A stretch of 64,000 nucleotides of DNA, taken from assembly GCA_011037195.1 (NCBI GenBank), contig JAAEAF010000613.1, positions 1 through 64,000 on the forward strand. Reading direction: 5' to 3'. Positions 33,898-46,161 of this stretch are shown here, one piece after another. The notes beneath the pieces are model-generated. The model ran no database searches. It had not been told where the DNA came from and was given only the letters and a program-made list of their open reading frames with translations. Numbering within the stretch: the stretch's first letter is position 1; each line of letters begins with the position of its first letter. This DNA comes from Triatoma infestans. Taxonomy: Eukaryota > Arthropoda > Insecta > Hemiptera > Reduviidae. The translations under genes and the position numbers were made by a program.

Positions 33898-34735
33898 ATT
33901 TAGGTTTTCGGGTTGAGACCACGTTTTAAACCAACCGACGTTTCGCCCATACAACAATAGGGCTTCTTCGGGGTGGTGTCGCCTCTAAAACTGAAACAAC
34001 ACTAACAGGAAATAGGGTGGAAAGTGGGAAAGGTGGGAAGGAAGTCTTGTGAGTAGGGGGTGAAGGTTAGCTTCCCCCCTTTGCTTCTGTAGATGCCTAT
34101 TGGGTAGTATGTACGCTTGATTTTCTCTTCTTTGCGTCAAATTTTCTTTATTTCTCTCCTTTCTCTCAGCAGAGACAGCCATATTCTGCTCAGACAGAAT
34201 CCATCATCTCTGTTCAAACAGTTTTCCACTTTTTCAATTTCTACTGCCTCTCTTACGACATATTCGACTCAAGGACTTTCTCAAAATGAATTGCATGCCC
34301 AGTTGTGGACGAATGTTCTACTGTTTTCCAAATTAAAACAAGGCGGCAACTTTAGGCGGCCTGAAGGGAGGGAATACTAAGACCTCGTCACCCAACAGCC
34401 AATCACCCAAGGAATAGAAAATCAAGCCCCGCATACTACCAATAGGCATCTAAAGAAGGGGAAAGCTAACCCGCACCCCTCTACTCACTGCTCTACACTA
34501 CCCACCCTATTTCGTTTGTAGGATTATTTATTATTTAATTATTTTTATTTTTGTTGATGTTTAATTTTGTTTTATTGTTAATTTTTAAGCGTTTACCCAC
34601 CCTATTTCTTGTCAGTGTTGTTTTAGCTTTAGAGGAGGCGACATTACCCTGAAGAAGCCTATTATGTGCTAAAAACGTCGGTTTACAACAAACCACTGGC
34701 ACGGTCTCAATCCAAAGACCTAAGTGTTATGGCGG
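33898..34735. repeat. Large inverted repeat around the Penelope-like remnant
   Basis: The left arm holds CCGACGTTTCGCCC...GGGCTTCTTCGG; its reverse complement is of the form CCGAAGAAGCCC-loop-GGGCGAAACGTCGG. The right arm near 34650 holds CTGAAGAAGCCT...AAAACGTCGG. The arms also share GTGTTGTTTTAG and CACCCTATTT. The motif is one version of the CTGANGA-hairpin-GAAAC element seen elsewhere in this window. Confidence 0.7.
34141..34345 (-). pseudogene. Penelope-like retroelement remnant (GIY-YIG region)
   Basis: Reading the minus strand from about 34320 gives VEHSSTTGHAIHFEKVLES, then after a one-base shift YVVREAVEIEKVENCLNRDD with GFCLSRIW following. STTGH, REA.EI and NRDDG are features I know from the GIY-YIG endonuclease region of Penelope-like elements. 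The fragment is short and frameshifted. It sits inside a large inverted repeat (arms about 33898-34020 and 34595-34735, with inner arms 34091-34111 and 34431-34452), as expected for decayed tail-to-tail copies. Confidence 0.6.
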
Positions 34736-34847
34736 AAGCCATAAATATTATATTCTGATAAATAATGTTTCTTTTAATTCAATAATTAATTCAGACTTTA
34801 TTTTGTATAATATTCATTCTGATCAGTTGTTTTTAAACACATTTCAG

Positions 34848-35068
34848 GTACAGTTGATGGTAGAATAATTGAAGGAAGATTTGCTTGTAATAAATGTTCG
34901 AAGAGTTATAAAAATAAACACAATTTGAAAAGACATCAAATATATGAATGCGGAAAGGAACCACAGTTTCAATGCCCGGACTGTCCATATCGGGCCAAAC
35001 TTAAAGAAAATCTTAAGGCACACATAGCCAACCGGCATACCTCTTTCATAATGCACATGAAACTATAA
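34848..35068 (+). CDS. lola: V13: lola-type alternative terminal exon, two zinc fingers
   Basis: Encodes 73 residues, the longest finger exon here, after acceptor CATTTCAG (34846-34847); no early ATG. The lead-in is 13 residues (GTVDGRIIEGRFA). Finger 1 (residues 14-35) has contacts N,H,N,R. The linker is GKEPQFQ. Finger 2 (residues 43-64) is CPDCPYRAKLKENL with L,E,N,A, close to V12. The tail is TSFIMHMKL. A long open frame on the opposite strand over this exon is only its shadow. Confidence 0.88.
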
Positions 35069-35328
35069 AAATTTATTGGAAAATTATTTTTATTTTTGTT
35101 GTATTTAATATTGTTTTATTATTCATTTTTAAACTTTTATTGTAATTTTTTTTTTTTTGTAATCAGTTGAAATTATACTCAAGAAAATAGTAGTTTATTT
35201 TGTTTTTTATCAATCAGTTTTAATAATTAAGCAATTCGTTACTATTTTATGTTGACTAATTATTTATGTAAATATAGATATGTGTAAATATTTTTAAATC
35301 ATTTTCTGTCTAAGAAAGATTTAATTTT

Positions 35329-35372
<44 letters not shown>

Positions 35373-35463
35373 TTTAATCAGCGAACACAGTGTTTTGTTT
35401 TGTTAAATAATAAAAATAATTTATATTAAAAAAAATCTAACGTTCATAAATTTTCATTTCCAG
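35069..35463. other. Spacer V13-V14
   Basis: Contains a T run of over 30 bases (about 35332-35367). No gene. Confidence 0.6.
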
Positions 35464-35651
35464 ATAGTTTACAATTGAGACATGTGTGCAATTCATGCGG
35501 GAAAACCTACAAACGTAAACAACATTTGAAAAGGCATCAGAAAAGTGAATGCGGAAAAGATTCTAAATTTCAATGTTTATTCTGTCCAATTAGATATAGA
35601 CGAAAAGAGTCATTAAAAATTCATTATATAATGAAACATCCCGGGCTTTGA
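35464..35651 (+). CDS. lola: V14: lola-type alternative terminal exon, two zinc fingers
   Basis: Encodes 62 residues, after acceptor CATTTCCAG (35462-35463), only 395 nt beyond V13. Finger 1 (residues 9-30) has contacts R,Q,H,R and ends SEC instead of YEC. The linker GKDSKFQ lacks the usual proline. Finger 2 (residues 38-59) is CLFCPIRYRRKESL with R,E,S,I, lacking the CP.CPY start. It is the most divergent exon in the 30-37 kb block but keeps every zinc ligand. The tail is PGL. Confidence 0.86.
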
Positions 35652-36822
35652 TTTTTTATTTTATATATTTTCATTATTATTTATATAGATTCATTTAAAC
35701 GGGTTGGCTATTATTATTATTCGATAGTGGACAAAGTAAGCTCAATGTCCTGGACATCTTACATATATAATGTTGTCCTTTTACAACAATTAAAAACAAA
35801 TATTTACTTTTTATTTTTATTTTTTAGAGTCTCTTTTATGAAATCAATCATCAGTCTTTCATGAAAGAAGCATTTTTATAAATAATAAGCATATGTATTA
35901 TTTAAATTGGGTTCTTTTTGTTGTTACTTTTAGTTTTGTTGTTATCGTTGAAGGAAATTAGCTTAAGCTATTGTAATGAGTTGTTCTTTTATTAAAGTTT
36001 TTTTTTTGTTTTTCTATGAACACTTTTGTTTGTTTTTTAAAATTCACTTAAAAATATTATTTGGGATACTGTTATTAAAAAAAACAATCATAACACTTTA
36101 TAATAATAATATGTTAATATAATTTTATTACTAGGGAAAGTTATTTGTTTATGCATATTATGGTTTATAAGTATTCAAATTCTGTTTTAATTATAAACTA
36201 ATTGCACATTTGTATATATTATTTTAAATAATAATATTAAAAATATATATTTCTGTTACAGTTTATTATTTTGTAGTCTTGTTTCATTTATTTGAAATAA
36301 TTATGAAAAGCCACCTTATTTTGCTTGAATCGGTTGCTAAAAATTTATCTGCATTCTAACTGATTGCTATTCCTAAAAAATTACTTAATAAAAGTGTAAT
36401 CCTATACTTTTACCATAGGATTAGTAAAATATTCAAGTTGTAATACCCATCTTTGTAATTTATAGAAGACTCCCAGTCCACATATGCAGAACATGTTCAA
36501 TTATAATGTACCTCTGTCAGTTTTTCTGTAATTTATAAAGCACAAGAATAGTATTCGAATCTCATTGATTATAACATTAGAATATCAATATTTGAATGCT
36601 TACTGTTAACCTTCTTTTCTGAAGTAGTTATGCTGGCATATTAAGGTGAGATGTGATTGATACCCTTAAAAACCAAGATCCGTTGGAAATGGCTATAGTC
36701 TTCTTTCTACAACTGAACCAATTCCACGTAAGCATTACAATAAGTACCTCATTATACCATTTAAAATTATCTTAATTTACATGCAGAAAAATGACATTTT
36801 TTTCTCTTCTTTTTTTTCGCAG
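35652..36822. other. Spacer V14-V15
   Basis: AT-rich; no gene or repeat recognised. Confidence 0.5.
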
Positions 36823-37031
36823 CAATCTCAACAACAGAACACATTAAACATGTGTGCACGGTATGTGGTAAATCTTACAAGAATAAAGGGCATTTGTCCA
36901 GACATCGTAAATATGAATGTGGTGTTGAACCTAGATACCAATGCCCACATTGTCCATATAAAGCTAAGTATAAGAATCCACTTAGAATGCATATTGCCGT
37001 TAGACATGGATCAATAGGTTTTATGGCGTAA
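36823..37031 (+). CDS. lola: V15: lola-type alternative terminal exon, two zinc fingers
   Basis: Encodes 69 residues after acceptor TTTTCGCAG (36821-36822); an overlapping ATG-led frame at 36781-37017 is a shadow. Lead-in AISTTEHIKHV, similar to V1. Finger 1 (residues 12-33) has contacts N,G,H,R. It has a GVEP linker. Finger 2 (residues 41-62) is CPHCPYKAKYKNPL with Y,N,P,M; proline in the recognition helix is unusual. The tail is GSIGFMA. AATAAA lies at 37094-37099. Confidence 0.87.
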
Positions 37032-37578
37032 AAAATAATATCTTGCATTTTATTAGCCTAATTTGTTTTTCTGTTTTTATTTTTTATTTTTTAAATAAAA
37101 ATTATTTTTAATGTACCTATGTATTATTATATAAAAATTCAGTATAATAATAATTTTTTATTTTACATATATTATTTAGTTATTAAAGTAGTGCCTTAAT
37201 CGACGCTAATTTTGTTATGACCTCAATAAAATTTGTGGTTTATCCTTTTTGCTTTTTTTAAATTAAATATTTAATATATCAAGCAAGACTAAAGGAATTC
37301 TTATTATTTGTTTAGGTTTCTTTGGTATACATTTTTACCTAGATGTGGAAATTTCTAGAATCTATCACATAGTTTATTATTAAAATATCAATTATAATTA
37401 ACTTATCTCTTTTTTTTATTTTAAATTCCACCGAAGATTTTGAAACTGATATTAGATGTATTTTTTAATTTTAATTCATGTTATTTGTAATAGCAGCGTA
37501 GTAAATATCATGTTATAGTGAATTTTTGTTCAATAACTTCCTATATAATTACCATATTAATTGCTTAACTTTAGTACA

Positions 37579-37653
37579 TTAGCGCCCATAAGGAATCGAA
37601 ACCGGGTTGTGACATAAATGGGGAGATTATAGCTACTGATCTAAGAGAGAGCC
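37579..37653 (-). repeat. tRNA-derived SINE fragment
   Basis: On the minus strand a box A-like TAGATCAGTAGC and box B-like GGTTTCGATTCC (37592-37603) are correctly ordered. It does not fold as an intact tRNA by eye. Confidence 0.45.
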
Positions 37654-38149
37654 AGATAATACATTGAAAACAATAATTAATTTGATACATTTAGGTCTGA
37701 ATCATGAATTGTGTCAGAGGCAGATCAGATCTGTGCGAAGAATGTGAAGATTTAGAAAACTCGAACACACAATAATGAAATGTTTGTAAATTTAATAAGA
37801 GCGAGCTAAACTTTCGATCGCTCTTTAGGGAACTACTCGCTTCTTTTAATTACATAAGCATGATTAGCGGCTTTGCTGTCGCAATGCCAGCTATTATCGG
37901 CTTTTCTATAAACAGAAAACAATTAGATGGTTAATAGAATTTTTGACTTGTTTATTTTCTCTTATTATTGAGGTATTTATTTTATTGTGTTGCTTTAAAT
38001 TATTTTTATTTTAAATTAATAATAATTAATACTATGTTGGATGCAAACTATTTTGTTGGTAAACAAATGAAGCTACTTTTCTGGAATAGGACCTGCATCC
38101 ACTATCAGATTGCGCTCTTTATTATCAGAGATGAGGGAAGGAAACAGCG

Positions 38150-38337
38150 TAAATAGTGGTTAGCGTACTGGACTCCCTCGCGGAGTCCAGCCGTGCTTAC
38201 CCTTAGATTTTTTCTTCCTAGGTGTTGGACAGTGTTATCCGTTACGAGAGAACACTGTCCGGAGGCCGGCAGTGCACTGAGCGCTCCGGGCTCTAATGAC
38301 CATAGATGTTGACGCGCCTTACATTAAAAAAAAAAAA
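38150..38337 (+). repeat. tRNA-derived SINE family C, copy 2
   Basis: Starts GTGGTTAGCGTACTGG (box A-like), shares the body CGAGAGAACACTGTCCGG and GCGCTCCGGGCTC with the copy at 19.0-19.3 kb, and ends in an A run. Confidence 0.72.
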
Positions 38338-38853
38338 TTATCAGAGATTCTTTCAAAGATAGTATGCTTCATTTTCTAGGCATCAACTAGTTCCGGATGC
38401 GCACCTATCTTCAGGATATCCAAATATCAGTCCATGTTGACAATCAGGAGATAGGCAAATGCTCGAAACTTATCGTAATCACAATATGAAGCAGGGTATT
38501 ACGAATAAATTTGTGGATCCAACTGTTCATTGTTCTTTTTATATTGTGTTCTATCTATATGTGCTTTTAAGAATATTTCACATCAGTTATTTTAAAAAGA
38601 GTACACTCATATAAAATACATTCATAAGGAAATTTGAACCGGAAAAACTACTATAAAGCTGTAGGATGGTATCCACAGAGAACAATTAATAAAATAAAAT
38701 AAATATAATTAATATAAATAAAATAAATGAATATAAGATTATAAATGTAACAATCTAACCACTAATGAATTATTAAATTAAAAAAATGTTATAATATCTG
38801 CAATTTTTCTTTTGTTTTTAGTGAAACTTGAACTTCTTATTTTCTGCACTTTT

Positions 38854-40820
38854 ACTTTCCCTTACTCCTGGAACAGGAAGTATTGCGATCTTGCCAGACT
38901 TTCGAAATTAAGTTTTCACCGAAAATACATGTTTTGGGATCCCCTGAATACGATAAATGTTTTTAGCGAATGGTCTGTATGTGTGTGTGTGTTTTAACAG
39001 AATATAAAAAAAAAAAAAATGTCGCAGGATCAGGCACAAATATTTCGGGCAAAATCCATCAAGCAGAAATGCGATTTTACTGAATGTTTTTTAGAATTTT
39101 ACATGATTTCCTCGAAATTGACTCCAAGAATTTTCATTAAACTATCTACTATCTGTTTATACTATAAATACTATACATATCTACACTATCTACCATCTAT
39201 CTATACTATAAATACTATACATATCTACACTATCTACCATCTATCTATACTATAAATACTATACTAGCTACCTAGCTACCATCTATCGATACTATACATA
39301 CTATACATTCTACACTATCTACCATCTATCTATACTATAAATACTATACATATCTACACTATCTACCATCTATCTATACTATAAATACTATACATATCTA
39401 CACTATCTACCATCTATCTATACTATAAATACTATACATATCTACACTATCTACCATCTATCTATCTATCTATACTATAAATACTATACATATCTACACT
39501 ATCTACCATCTATCTATACTATAAATACTATACATATCTACACTATCTACCATCTATCTATACTATAAATACTATACATATCTACACTATCTACCATCTA
39601 TCTATACTATAAATACTATACATATCTACACTATCTATACTATAAATACTATACATATCTACACTATCTACCATCTATCTATACTATAAATACTATACAT
39701 ATCTACACTATCTATACTATAAATACTATACATTTCTACACTATATACTATCTACAGACATAAATACTTACCACTTTTATTTGAAACATTTTCCAGGGAA
39801 AATTGAATTTTTGTAAGTTTTGAGGGAAACACTAGCATTAGGTTTTCTTCTAAAGTACCATTTCAGCATAATAAATGGTTTGATAATCCACATGATATTG
39901 ATACACATATTAGAAGCATTAATAGAATTCCATATTTGAAGAAAATGGGTTATCCAGAAGTGCGATTTTGCAGAATAGGTTTCTGATTTTTTTGGAATTT
40001 TCTCGAAAACAGCTCTAATGATTTTCTTTTAAGTTGGTATATCCACTATACAAAGAGCTACAACTTTATTTGTAACATTTTTCAGAGAAACTTCATTTAA
40101 GGGCACTTTTGTGGAAAGGTGGAAATAGGTTTTCCTCTAAAGGGCTATTTCAGTTTATTAACAAGTCTATTATCTAAGTAATATTAAATGGAATTAAGTA
40201 TGTTGTTGAAATTCCGTGTATGAAGAAAATCGAATGAGCGGAAGAGTGTTATAACTGAAAAGTATTTTTCTTTTTTTTTTGCTAATTTCTCTAAAACGCC
40301 TCGAACGATATTCTTTAAACTGTTTATGTGAACTACACATCTAATGAGCTACAACTTTTATTTGAAACATTTCTTTGGATAAAGTCATTTTGGGGGAGGA
40401 GGAGGTTATGTGTTCCTCTAAAGTGCAATTTCAATTTATTGTATAATTGTGTCATTTCAATAGAATTAAATTTGTTGCCAATATTACGAATTTCAAGAAA
40501 ATGAGTAAACCGGAAGTGCGTTTTTACTGAACAGATTATTTCAGTTTTCGCAATTTTCACCGTAAAAACTTCGACGAATTTCATTTAATTTGGTGTACTA
40601 ACTGTGAATATAGAGATCACTTTTGTTTGAAATTCATTTAAGTATTGGGTGGAGGGGCTTATGCTTTCCTTATTCTATTTTATTGAGTTTAGGTTCTTAC
40701 TTTGATATAAAACTGAAGACAAACATTTAATAAATTATAAGTTTTAAAGAAAGTTTATCAATTACAATTTTGTTAACTGTAGTGAGAGAAAGTTGTGTGA
40801 GTATTTCACAACAGTCATTT
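38854..40820 (+). repeat. Interspersed repeat family A, long copy interrupted by a minisatellite
   Basis: Ends ACTTTCCCTTACT (38854-38866) and AGTGAGAGAAAGT (40781-40793), each one base from the family ends. Extra length comes from the tandem array at 39164-39745. Confidence 0.75.
39164..39745 (+). repeat. 44-bp minisatellite
   Basis: About 13 units of 44 bp, containing CTACACTATCTACCATCTAT and CTATACTATAAATACTATAC; some units are shortened or carry extra TATC. It begins and ends within the family A phrase ACTATCTACAGACATAAATAC, so it probably grew from that internal segment. Confidence 0.85.
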
Positions 40821-41345
40821 TTTTATATTTTGCTGGCATTAGTACATTGAATCAAGAGCATTATATTTATTTTTCTTAATTATAATTATTACCAAAGACA
40901 ATATTTTCTTTCTCACCCGGACTGTAATTGGGTAACACCATTCCATAATTATTAATTATGAAAATGTTATGTTAAAGACAATTCTTATTCTTAAAAAGCT
41001 GAAAATTTTCAAAAGAAAATTTTTTATTTTTAAACGAAATTCTTAAATGTTGAAGGAATTATTCTGTTTAATATTATTATGATATCACATTAACAGAATG
41101 ACAATCCTTTTATCTTTTACTTGAATATTAATAGAAATTACCGTTCAAAGTGAAAATACACGATAATCTGTTTTATAAGTTTTATTGCATATTGTAAAAA
41201 TATGAAATCCTTTTATTGGCTGAAATCGTCCATTTTTGTTTTAAATAAAATATTTGGTTTATAATTCTCTCTGTACTTTTTAATATTGGAAAAATGTTCA
41301 CAAGGTTTTTAACTTTTTTACTAAATATTATTATTAAGATAAAAA

Positions 41346-42986
41346 TGTGGTGTGAAACACTCATGCAACTTTCTCTTACTCAGTTTACATAATTGTCACT
41401 TACAAATTTTGTTGTTAGTATACCAAATTTAATGAATTTCGTCGGTGATTTTATATAGAGAAAATAGCAAAACCTGGAAAAACTGTTCAGTAAAAACACA
41501 TTTCCGGTTTTTTAATTTTCTTGAAACTCGGAATTTTGGCAATCTATTTAATAATAATAATAATAATAATAATGCTTTTTTTGAAAAAGAATTATAATAG
41601 AAACATATAAAAAGGAAAGAAGTATTCTACGGGTATGGTGAACCGTCTACCGGAGGTTGATGTACATATATATTATAATAATGAATACAAATTGTTTTAT
41701 AAATTGAATAAACATTTAAGAACAGAAACTGCTAATAAAGGCATACAAAAGTTGAAAAAAAAAAGGAAATAAAGAGTGGAAAAATAATAATAATAAAAAT
41801 AAAATAGTAATAATATACAAAAAAAAAGAAAAGAAAGTCATTCACTTAAACTTAATAATTTTTTTTTTTAAGTTTCCACAATAACTAAGTATATAAACAA
41901 ATTACTAAATACATTTAGTTAAGACAAAAAAAGTACCTGAATAGTAAGAATACAAAGAGAGCTTAATCAAAATTAAATTCCGTAATTAAATTAGATCTAT
42001 TGCTATATCTATATTGAACAGAAGAGAGAAGTAGAAGAGTGAGTGGGATAGAAACTGTTCTCTCACTCAAAGATTTTAAACTTCACATACAGACTGTTCG
42101 CCACTAGCCAGTCCCCACTACTAGAGTCCAAATTTGATAAATACGTACAAAATGTACTTTTTATTTAATAAACTAGAATGATTAAATAAACACTTTTTAC
42201 TGCTGAAAAACACATTCAATCACGTGGAAACTATTAAAATCAAAAAGTATGATAAAAACTGATATACGATATAAAAAATAAATAAATAAATAAAAATCTA
42301 TTTATTTCTAATTAATTTTGTTTAGGTGATAGAATTGTAGTCAATTCAATAAATCAACTATGATAGCACTTTAGAAGAAAACATAACCCCACCCCACCCC
42401 TCTCCCAAAACACCTTTAAATGACTTAACAGTCAGTTTGGAGAAATGTTTCAAATAAAAGTTGTAGTTTTAATAAAATCGGACTTTCGGACATCAAATTT
42501 TTTCAAACTCGGAATTTCGACAATATACTATTTAATTCTAAATAATATTATTTAGATGATAATTACTTGTGTAATAAATTGAAATAGCACTTTAGGGGAA
42601 AACCAAACCTTACCTTTCCCTCAAAAGTACCCTTAAATGAATTTTCCCAGAGAAATGTTTTAAATAAAAGTTGTATCTCCTTGTATGTGTAGTTAGTATA
42701 TGAAGTTTAAAGAAAATCGTTGGAGCGGTTTTCGAGAAAATCACAAAAAAACTGAAAAACTATTCAGTAAAGAGGCACTTCCGGTTGACAGTTTTTACGA
42801 AAAGCTTATTCTCAGGTCTCCTGGTAGCACTTTAACGAAATATTACGTTTGAACATACTGCGAGTTTTCGTTTTTGAAATAGCTAAAAACCACTTTTTTG
42901 GACTCAGGGGATCTCTTGGAACGGATATATCCGTTGAAAATTCGATTTCGACAATGTGACACGATTACAGCAGTTAGAGAAAGTAA
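41346..42986 (-). repeat. Interspersed repeat family A, inverted copy
   Basis: Reverse orientation: starts GGTGTGAAACACTC, then ACTTTCTCTTACT (41368-41380), and ends AGTTAGAGAAAGT (42972-42984). Its middle (about 41550-42350) carries extra AT-rich sequence with ATA/TAA microsatellite that other copies lack. Confidence 0.72.
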
Positions 42987-43581
42987 AACATAGAAAGAAA
43001 ATTGCGATCAAAGCATCAAGGCAAATGAGATTTCACTAGATATTTTTTAGGCCTCTTGAGTATGGAAACAAGTGTTTAGAGACTAATCTTTATTTGTGAG
43101 TCTCGTGACATTTGTGAACTGTCTGCACATTGAGAATGCTCAGACTTTAAATTTCGTCGAAATATCATCAAATATTAGTAGATTTGGGTTAAAATCCATC
43201 AGCAGAAAAAGCGAGGTCCTGAATGTGTTTTTTTTTGCGATTTTCTATAAAAAGAGTTTCAATGATTATTTTCTAAATCTGGTATTGGTAAAAGTACATA
43301 TGTAGTCCCATTTTTTGACCCATTTTTGTACACTTCAGTGCCATTTCAAAATGCTTAAAGTCATCTGCAACTGTGCAAATTCATCATTTGTAAATGTTTA
43401 AGGAATTATTTCAGTTGGCTAGCAAATATTTCATTGATATTGTATAATAGATAAATCACGCCAAACTTTTCAAAAGAATATTTTAATTGGTAAGTTTATT
43501 CAAAATAAAAAACTCAAAAAATAAAACATATCTTTGTTTTCTCTGTGAAAATAATATTTATGATTTTTTTTTTTTTTTCAG
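42987..43581. other. Spacer before V16
   Basis: A weak family A resemblance (about 43000-43330) and nothing else recognised. Confidence 0.45.
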
Positions 43582-43787
43582 AATTATTGATTCGCATCTA
43601 TAATTATATGTGTTCAGCATGTGGTAAATCATATAAGATGAAAGGAAACTTGGCAAGACATCTCAAACATGAGTGCGGTGTTGAACCGCAGTTCCAGTGC
43701 CCGTTTTGTTCATATAAAGCTAAATACGGTAGTTATCTTAGAAGGCATGTTGTTATTAAACATGGAGTATTCAATTTTAAACCGTGA
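43582..43787 (+). CDS. lola: V16: lola-type alternative terminal exon, two zinc fingers
   Basis: Encodes 68 residues after acceptor TTTTTTCAG (43580-43581). It is separated from V15 by 6.5 kb filled with repeats. Finger 1 (residues 11-32) has contacts M,G,N,R. It has a GVEP linker. Finger 2 (residues 40-61) is CPFCSYKAKYGSYL with Y,S,Y,R. It is paired in sequence with V17 (KGNL. RH). AATAAA (43787-43792) overlaps the TGA stop. Confidence 0.88.
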
Positions 43788-44592
43788 ATAAAAATAATTC
43801 TTGTTTGTTGGCTCATCGGCTTCTCATCGTCATTAGCGCCGAAAATAATCATTTTGTTATTATTATTTTAGTTAATATAATTCAGTAAGATCTTGATGGT
43901 CCCTAAGTGGTTATACTTCAAACTCACCATAAAATACAAATGTTCTGTCATTTATTAATTCCAATGAAATTTCGATTCTTCATGTTTTATTCTGTGTAAG
44001 TTCATAAAATTTGACATTTGATAAATAAAAATACTGCTAGAGAATAACCATAAATTCAGTTATGCCTTTTTCATAACTGAATATGCCTTATAAACTTGAA
44101 TATGATTGCCTGGCGTTTTATGGTTATCGCTTAATGGTTAGATCAAAAAGTTGAATGCTGAATTAATTGTTTCCGTGTAATAAATTTAAATTCTGTATTA
44201 TCTATAGATTGAAATGGGTTATTGAATAATTGGCATCTTTATACTGATTCAACTATTACCAATATATGGTTATATTGCCTCACAAATTTGTTGATATAAT
44301 TGAAAAATGCTTGTTTCTTATATAATATAAAATATTCTTCAATGGAAGCTTTTTGGTTAAGAAATGTGTAATGTTTATTGATTTTTGCCAATAAAAATCA
44401 TTTTATATTATTTTAATTTTCAGCAAATAATTTTATATTTAGTGAAAAATAATTCTATAGGATAAGAACATTAACTGTGACAAAATTGGTAACCTATTTA
44501 TTTTTTGACATTATTAAGAGGTCTTTTATTCAAAAATAAACAAATAATAATAATTCTTTAAAAGTAATATATTTATGGACTTTTTTTTTCAG
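43788..44592. other. Spacer V16-V17
   Basis: No gene or repeat recognised. Confidence 0.5.
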
Positions 44593-44783
44593 AATTCAGA
44601 AGCAAAAACTATATGTGCACAGATTGTGGTAAATCATATAGGAGCAAAGGAAACTTGACTAGACACCGTAAATATGAGTGTGGTGTTGAACCACAGTTCC
44701 AATGCAAATATTGTCCTTACAAAGCTGGACGGAATAACAGACTTAAAGCTCATACTGTAATAAAACATTCTAAATTAAGTTAA
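44593..44783 (+). CDS. lola: V17: lola-type alternative terminal exon, two zinc fingers
   Basis: Encodes 63 residues after acceptor TTTTTTTCAG (44591-44592); no useful ATG. Lead-in EFRSKNYM. Finger 1 (residues 9-30) has contacts S,G,N,R. It has a GVEP linker. Finger 2 (residues 38-59) is CKYCPYKAGRNNRL with R,N,R,A; the CP start and the K before the helix are both changed. The tail is SKLS. GT and TA microsatellites follow directly (about 44792-44875). Confidence 0.87.
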
Positions 44784-44791
44784 AGTATTTG

Positions 44792-44839
44792 TTTGTGTGT
44801 GTGTGTGTGTTTGTTTAAAGTGTTTGTTTGTGTGTGTGT

Positions 44840-44875
<36 letters not shown>
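44792..44875. repeat. GT and TA microsatellites after V17
   Basis: (GT)n twice, with a TTTGTTTAAAGT break, followed by a (TA)n run of about 15 units. Confidence 0.85.
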
Positions 44876-44876
<1 letters not shown>

Positions 44877-45964
44877 ATTAGCAAGAGTAGATTTGATATA
44901 TTGGTTAAATATTTCTTTTTTTGGTTTTAAATAAAACCAAAATTTTTTAACCGTCCTCTGGATAAGTTAGAAGATTATTTCAATATAGTGTTCAAGGTGT
45001 CAAACATTTTTTTACATTTTAAATATCATTAAAATCAAAAATACAATAAGCATATGTTTGAAACAAGTTATTTTAATTAATATAAAAGTTGATTTTATTT
45101 TGAATTTAATCAACTATTAACTTTCTTTTTTATAGTTTTATTTTTTCATTAATTTTAACTTATATTTTACCCAGTTAAATACTTAGTTTATATATTTTTT
45201 GTTAGTCTATAAATTCATATATTTTATAATAAATTCTATTCGCAATTATATTAAAAATACATATATTTTTTGGAAAATTATTTTTATTTTGTATAGTTAT
45301 GTATTTGGATGACCAAATCATGTCGCATCTATATCATTTGCTAGTTACAATTTAGGGTTCAAAATCATTAAAGTTTTTAAACTTTGTTACTTAAATTTGA
45401 CAATTATTTCTTCTCTAGTGTAGATGCTGAGTAATATGGTATTTTTTTCTTACAGTTTCATATTTTTTTTTTTTTACAGGTAACAGTTTCAGATACTTTA
45501 AATGATAACATTTTTATTTTAATACTCCTCAGCGCTCATGCGGCTTAGTTGTGTGTCGAGTGCACATGAACGACTTATTTTATTTTGTGGTTTCCAATTT
45601 TTGCCGCTTAGAGCGAAATTAGTTATTCGCTTAGTTGCTTAGGGAAGTGTTTTTTAATTAAAAGAATCTAACTTTGGATTGCCTTTTTATGCAGATATCA
45701 CAGGGTAACCAAAAGGAAACATAGAACATGTGCACAATAATAATTTGGAACTTTTTTTTTCTATTAAGAATGATAATCATCAAACATTGCAGATTTTAAT
45801 TAATTTATTTATATAGCAATACGTTACATTGTAATGAAATTGATGAAGCTAATACTAGAAAAAATGTGAGTAAATCTCTCTTTATTATATGCAATAATAA
45901 TAATAATAATATAACGTATTTTAATATACTAATATTTTTATTATTTTTATTTTTTATTTTTCAG
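44876..45964. other. Spacer V17-V18
   Basis: AT-rich; no gene recognised. Confidence 0.5.
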
Positions 45965-46161
45965 TATTTGACGCAGTGAACGCCTGTTTAACATGTGGCA
46001 GATCGTATAAGAATAAAAAACATTTATCCAGACATGTTAAATATGAGTGCGGTGTTGAACCAAAGTTTCAATGTCCATATTGTCCATATAAAGCTAAACG
46101 TAATACTACTTTAAAGACACACGTCGGTATTAGGCATTCAAATTATGTGTTCGATGCTTGA
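45965..46161 (+). CDS. lola: V18: lola-type alternative terminal exon, two zinc fingers
   Basis: Encodes 65 residues after acceptor ATTTTTCAG (45963-45964). The seven-residue lead-in VFDAVNA is short. Finger 1 (residues 8-29) has contacts N,K,H,R. It has a GVEP linker. Finger 2 (residues 37-58) is CPYCPYKAKRNTTL with R,T,T,T. The tail is SNYVFDA, echoing the lead-in FDA. Last of the V15-V18 GVEP group. Confidence 0.87.

Larger units (their letters stand above)
37032..38853. other. Spacer downstream of V15
   Basis: Apart from the two SINE pieces, AT-rich sequence without recognised genes. Confidence 0.5.

Noticed and set aside
34844..35056. Minus-strand open frame of 70 codons
   Set aside because: Antisense shadow of V13, whose finger codons on the + strand explain it fully.
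36781..37017. Plus-strand ATG-led frame of 78 codons
   Set aside because: Wrong frame over V15; the spliced frame from 36823 encodes the two fingers.
39019..39255. Plus-strand frame of 78 codons
   Set aside because: Ends inside the 44-bp minisatellite; repeat-derived.
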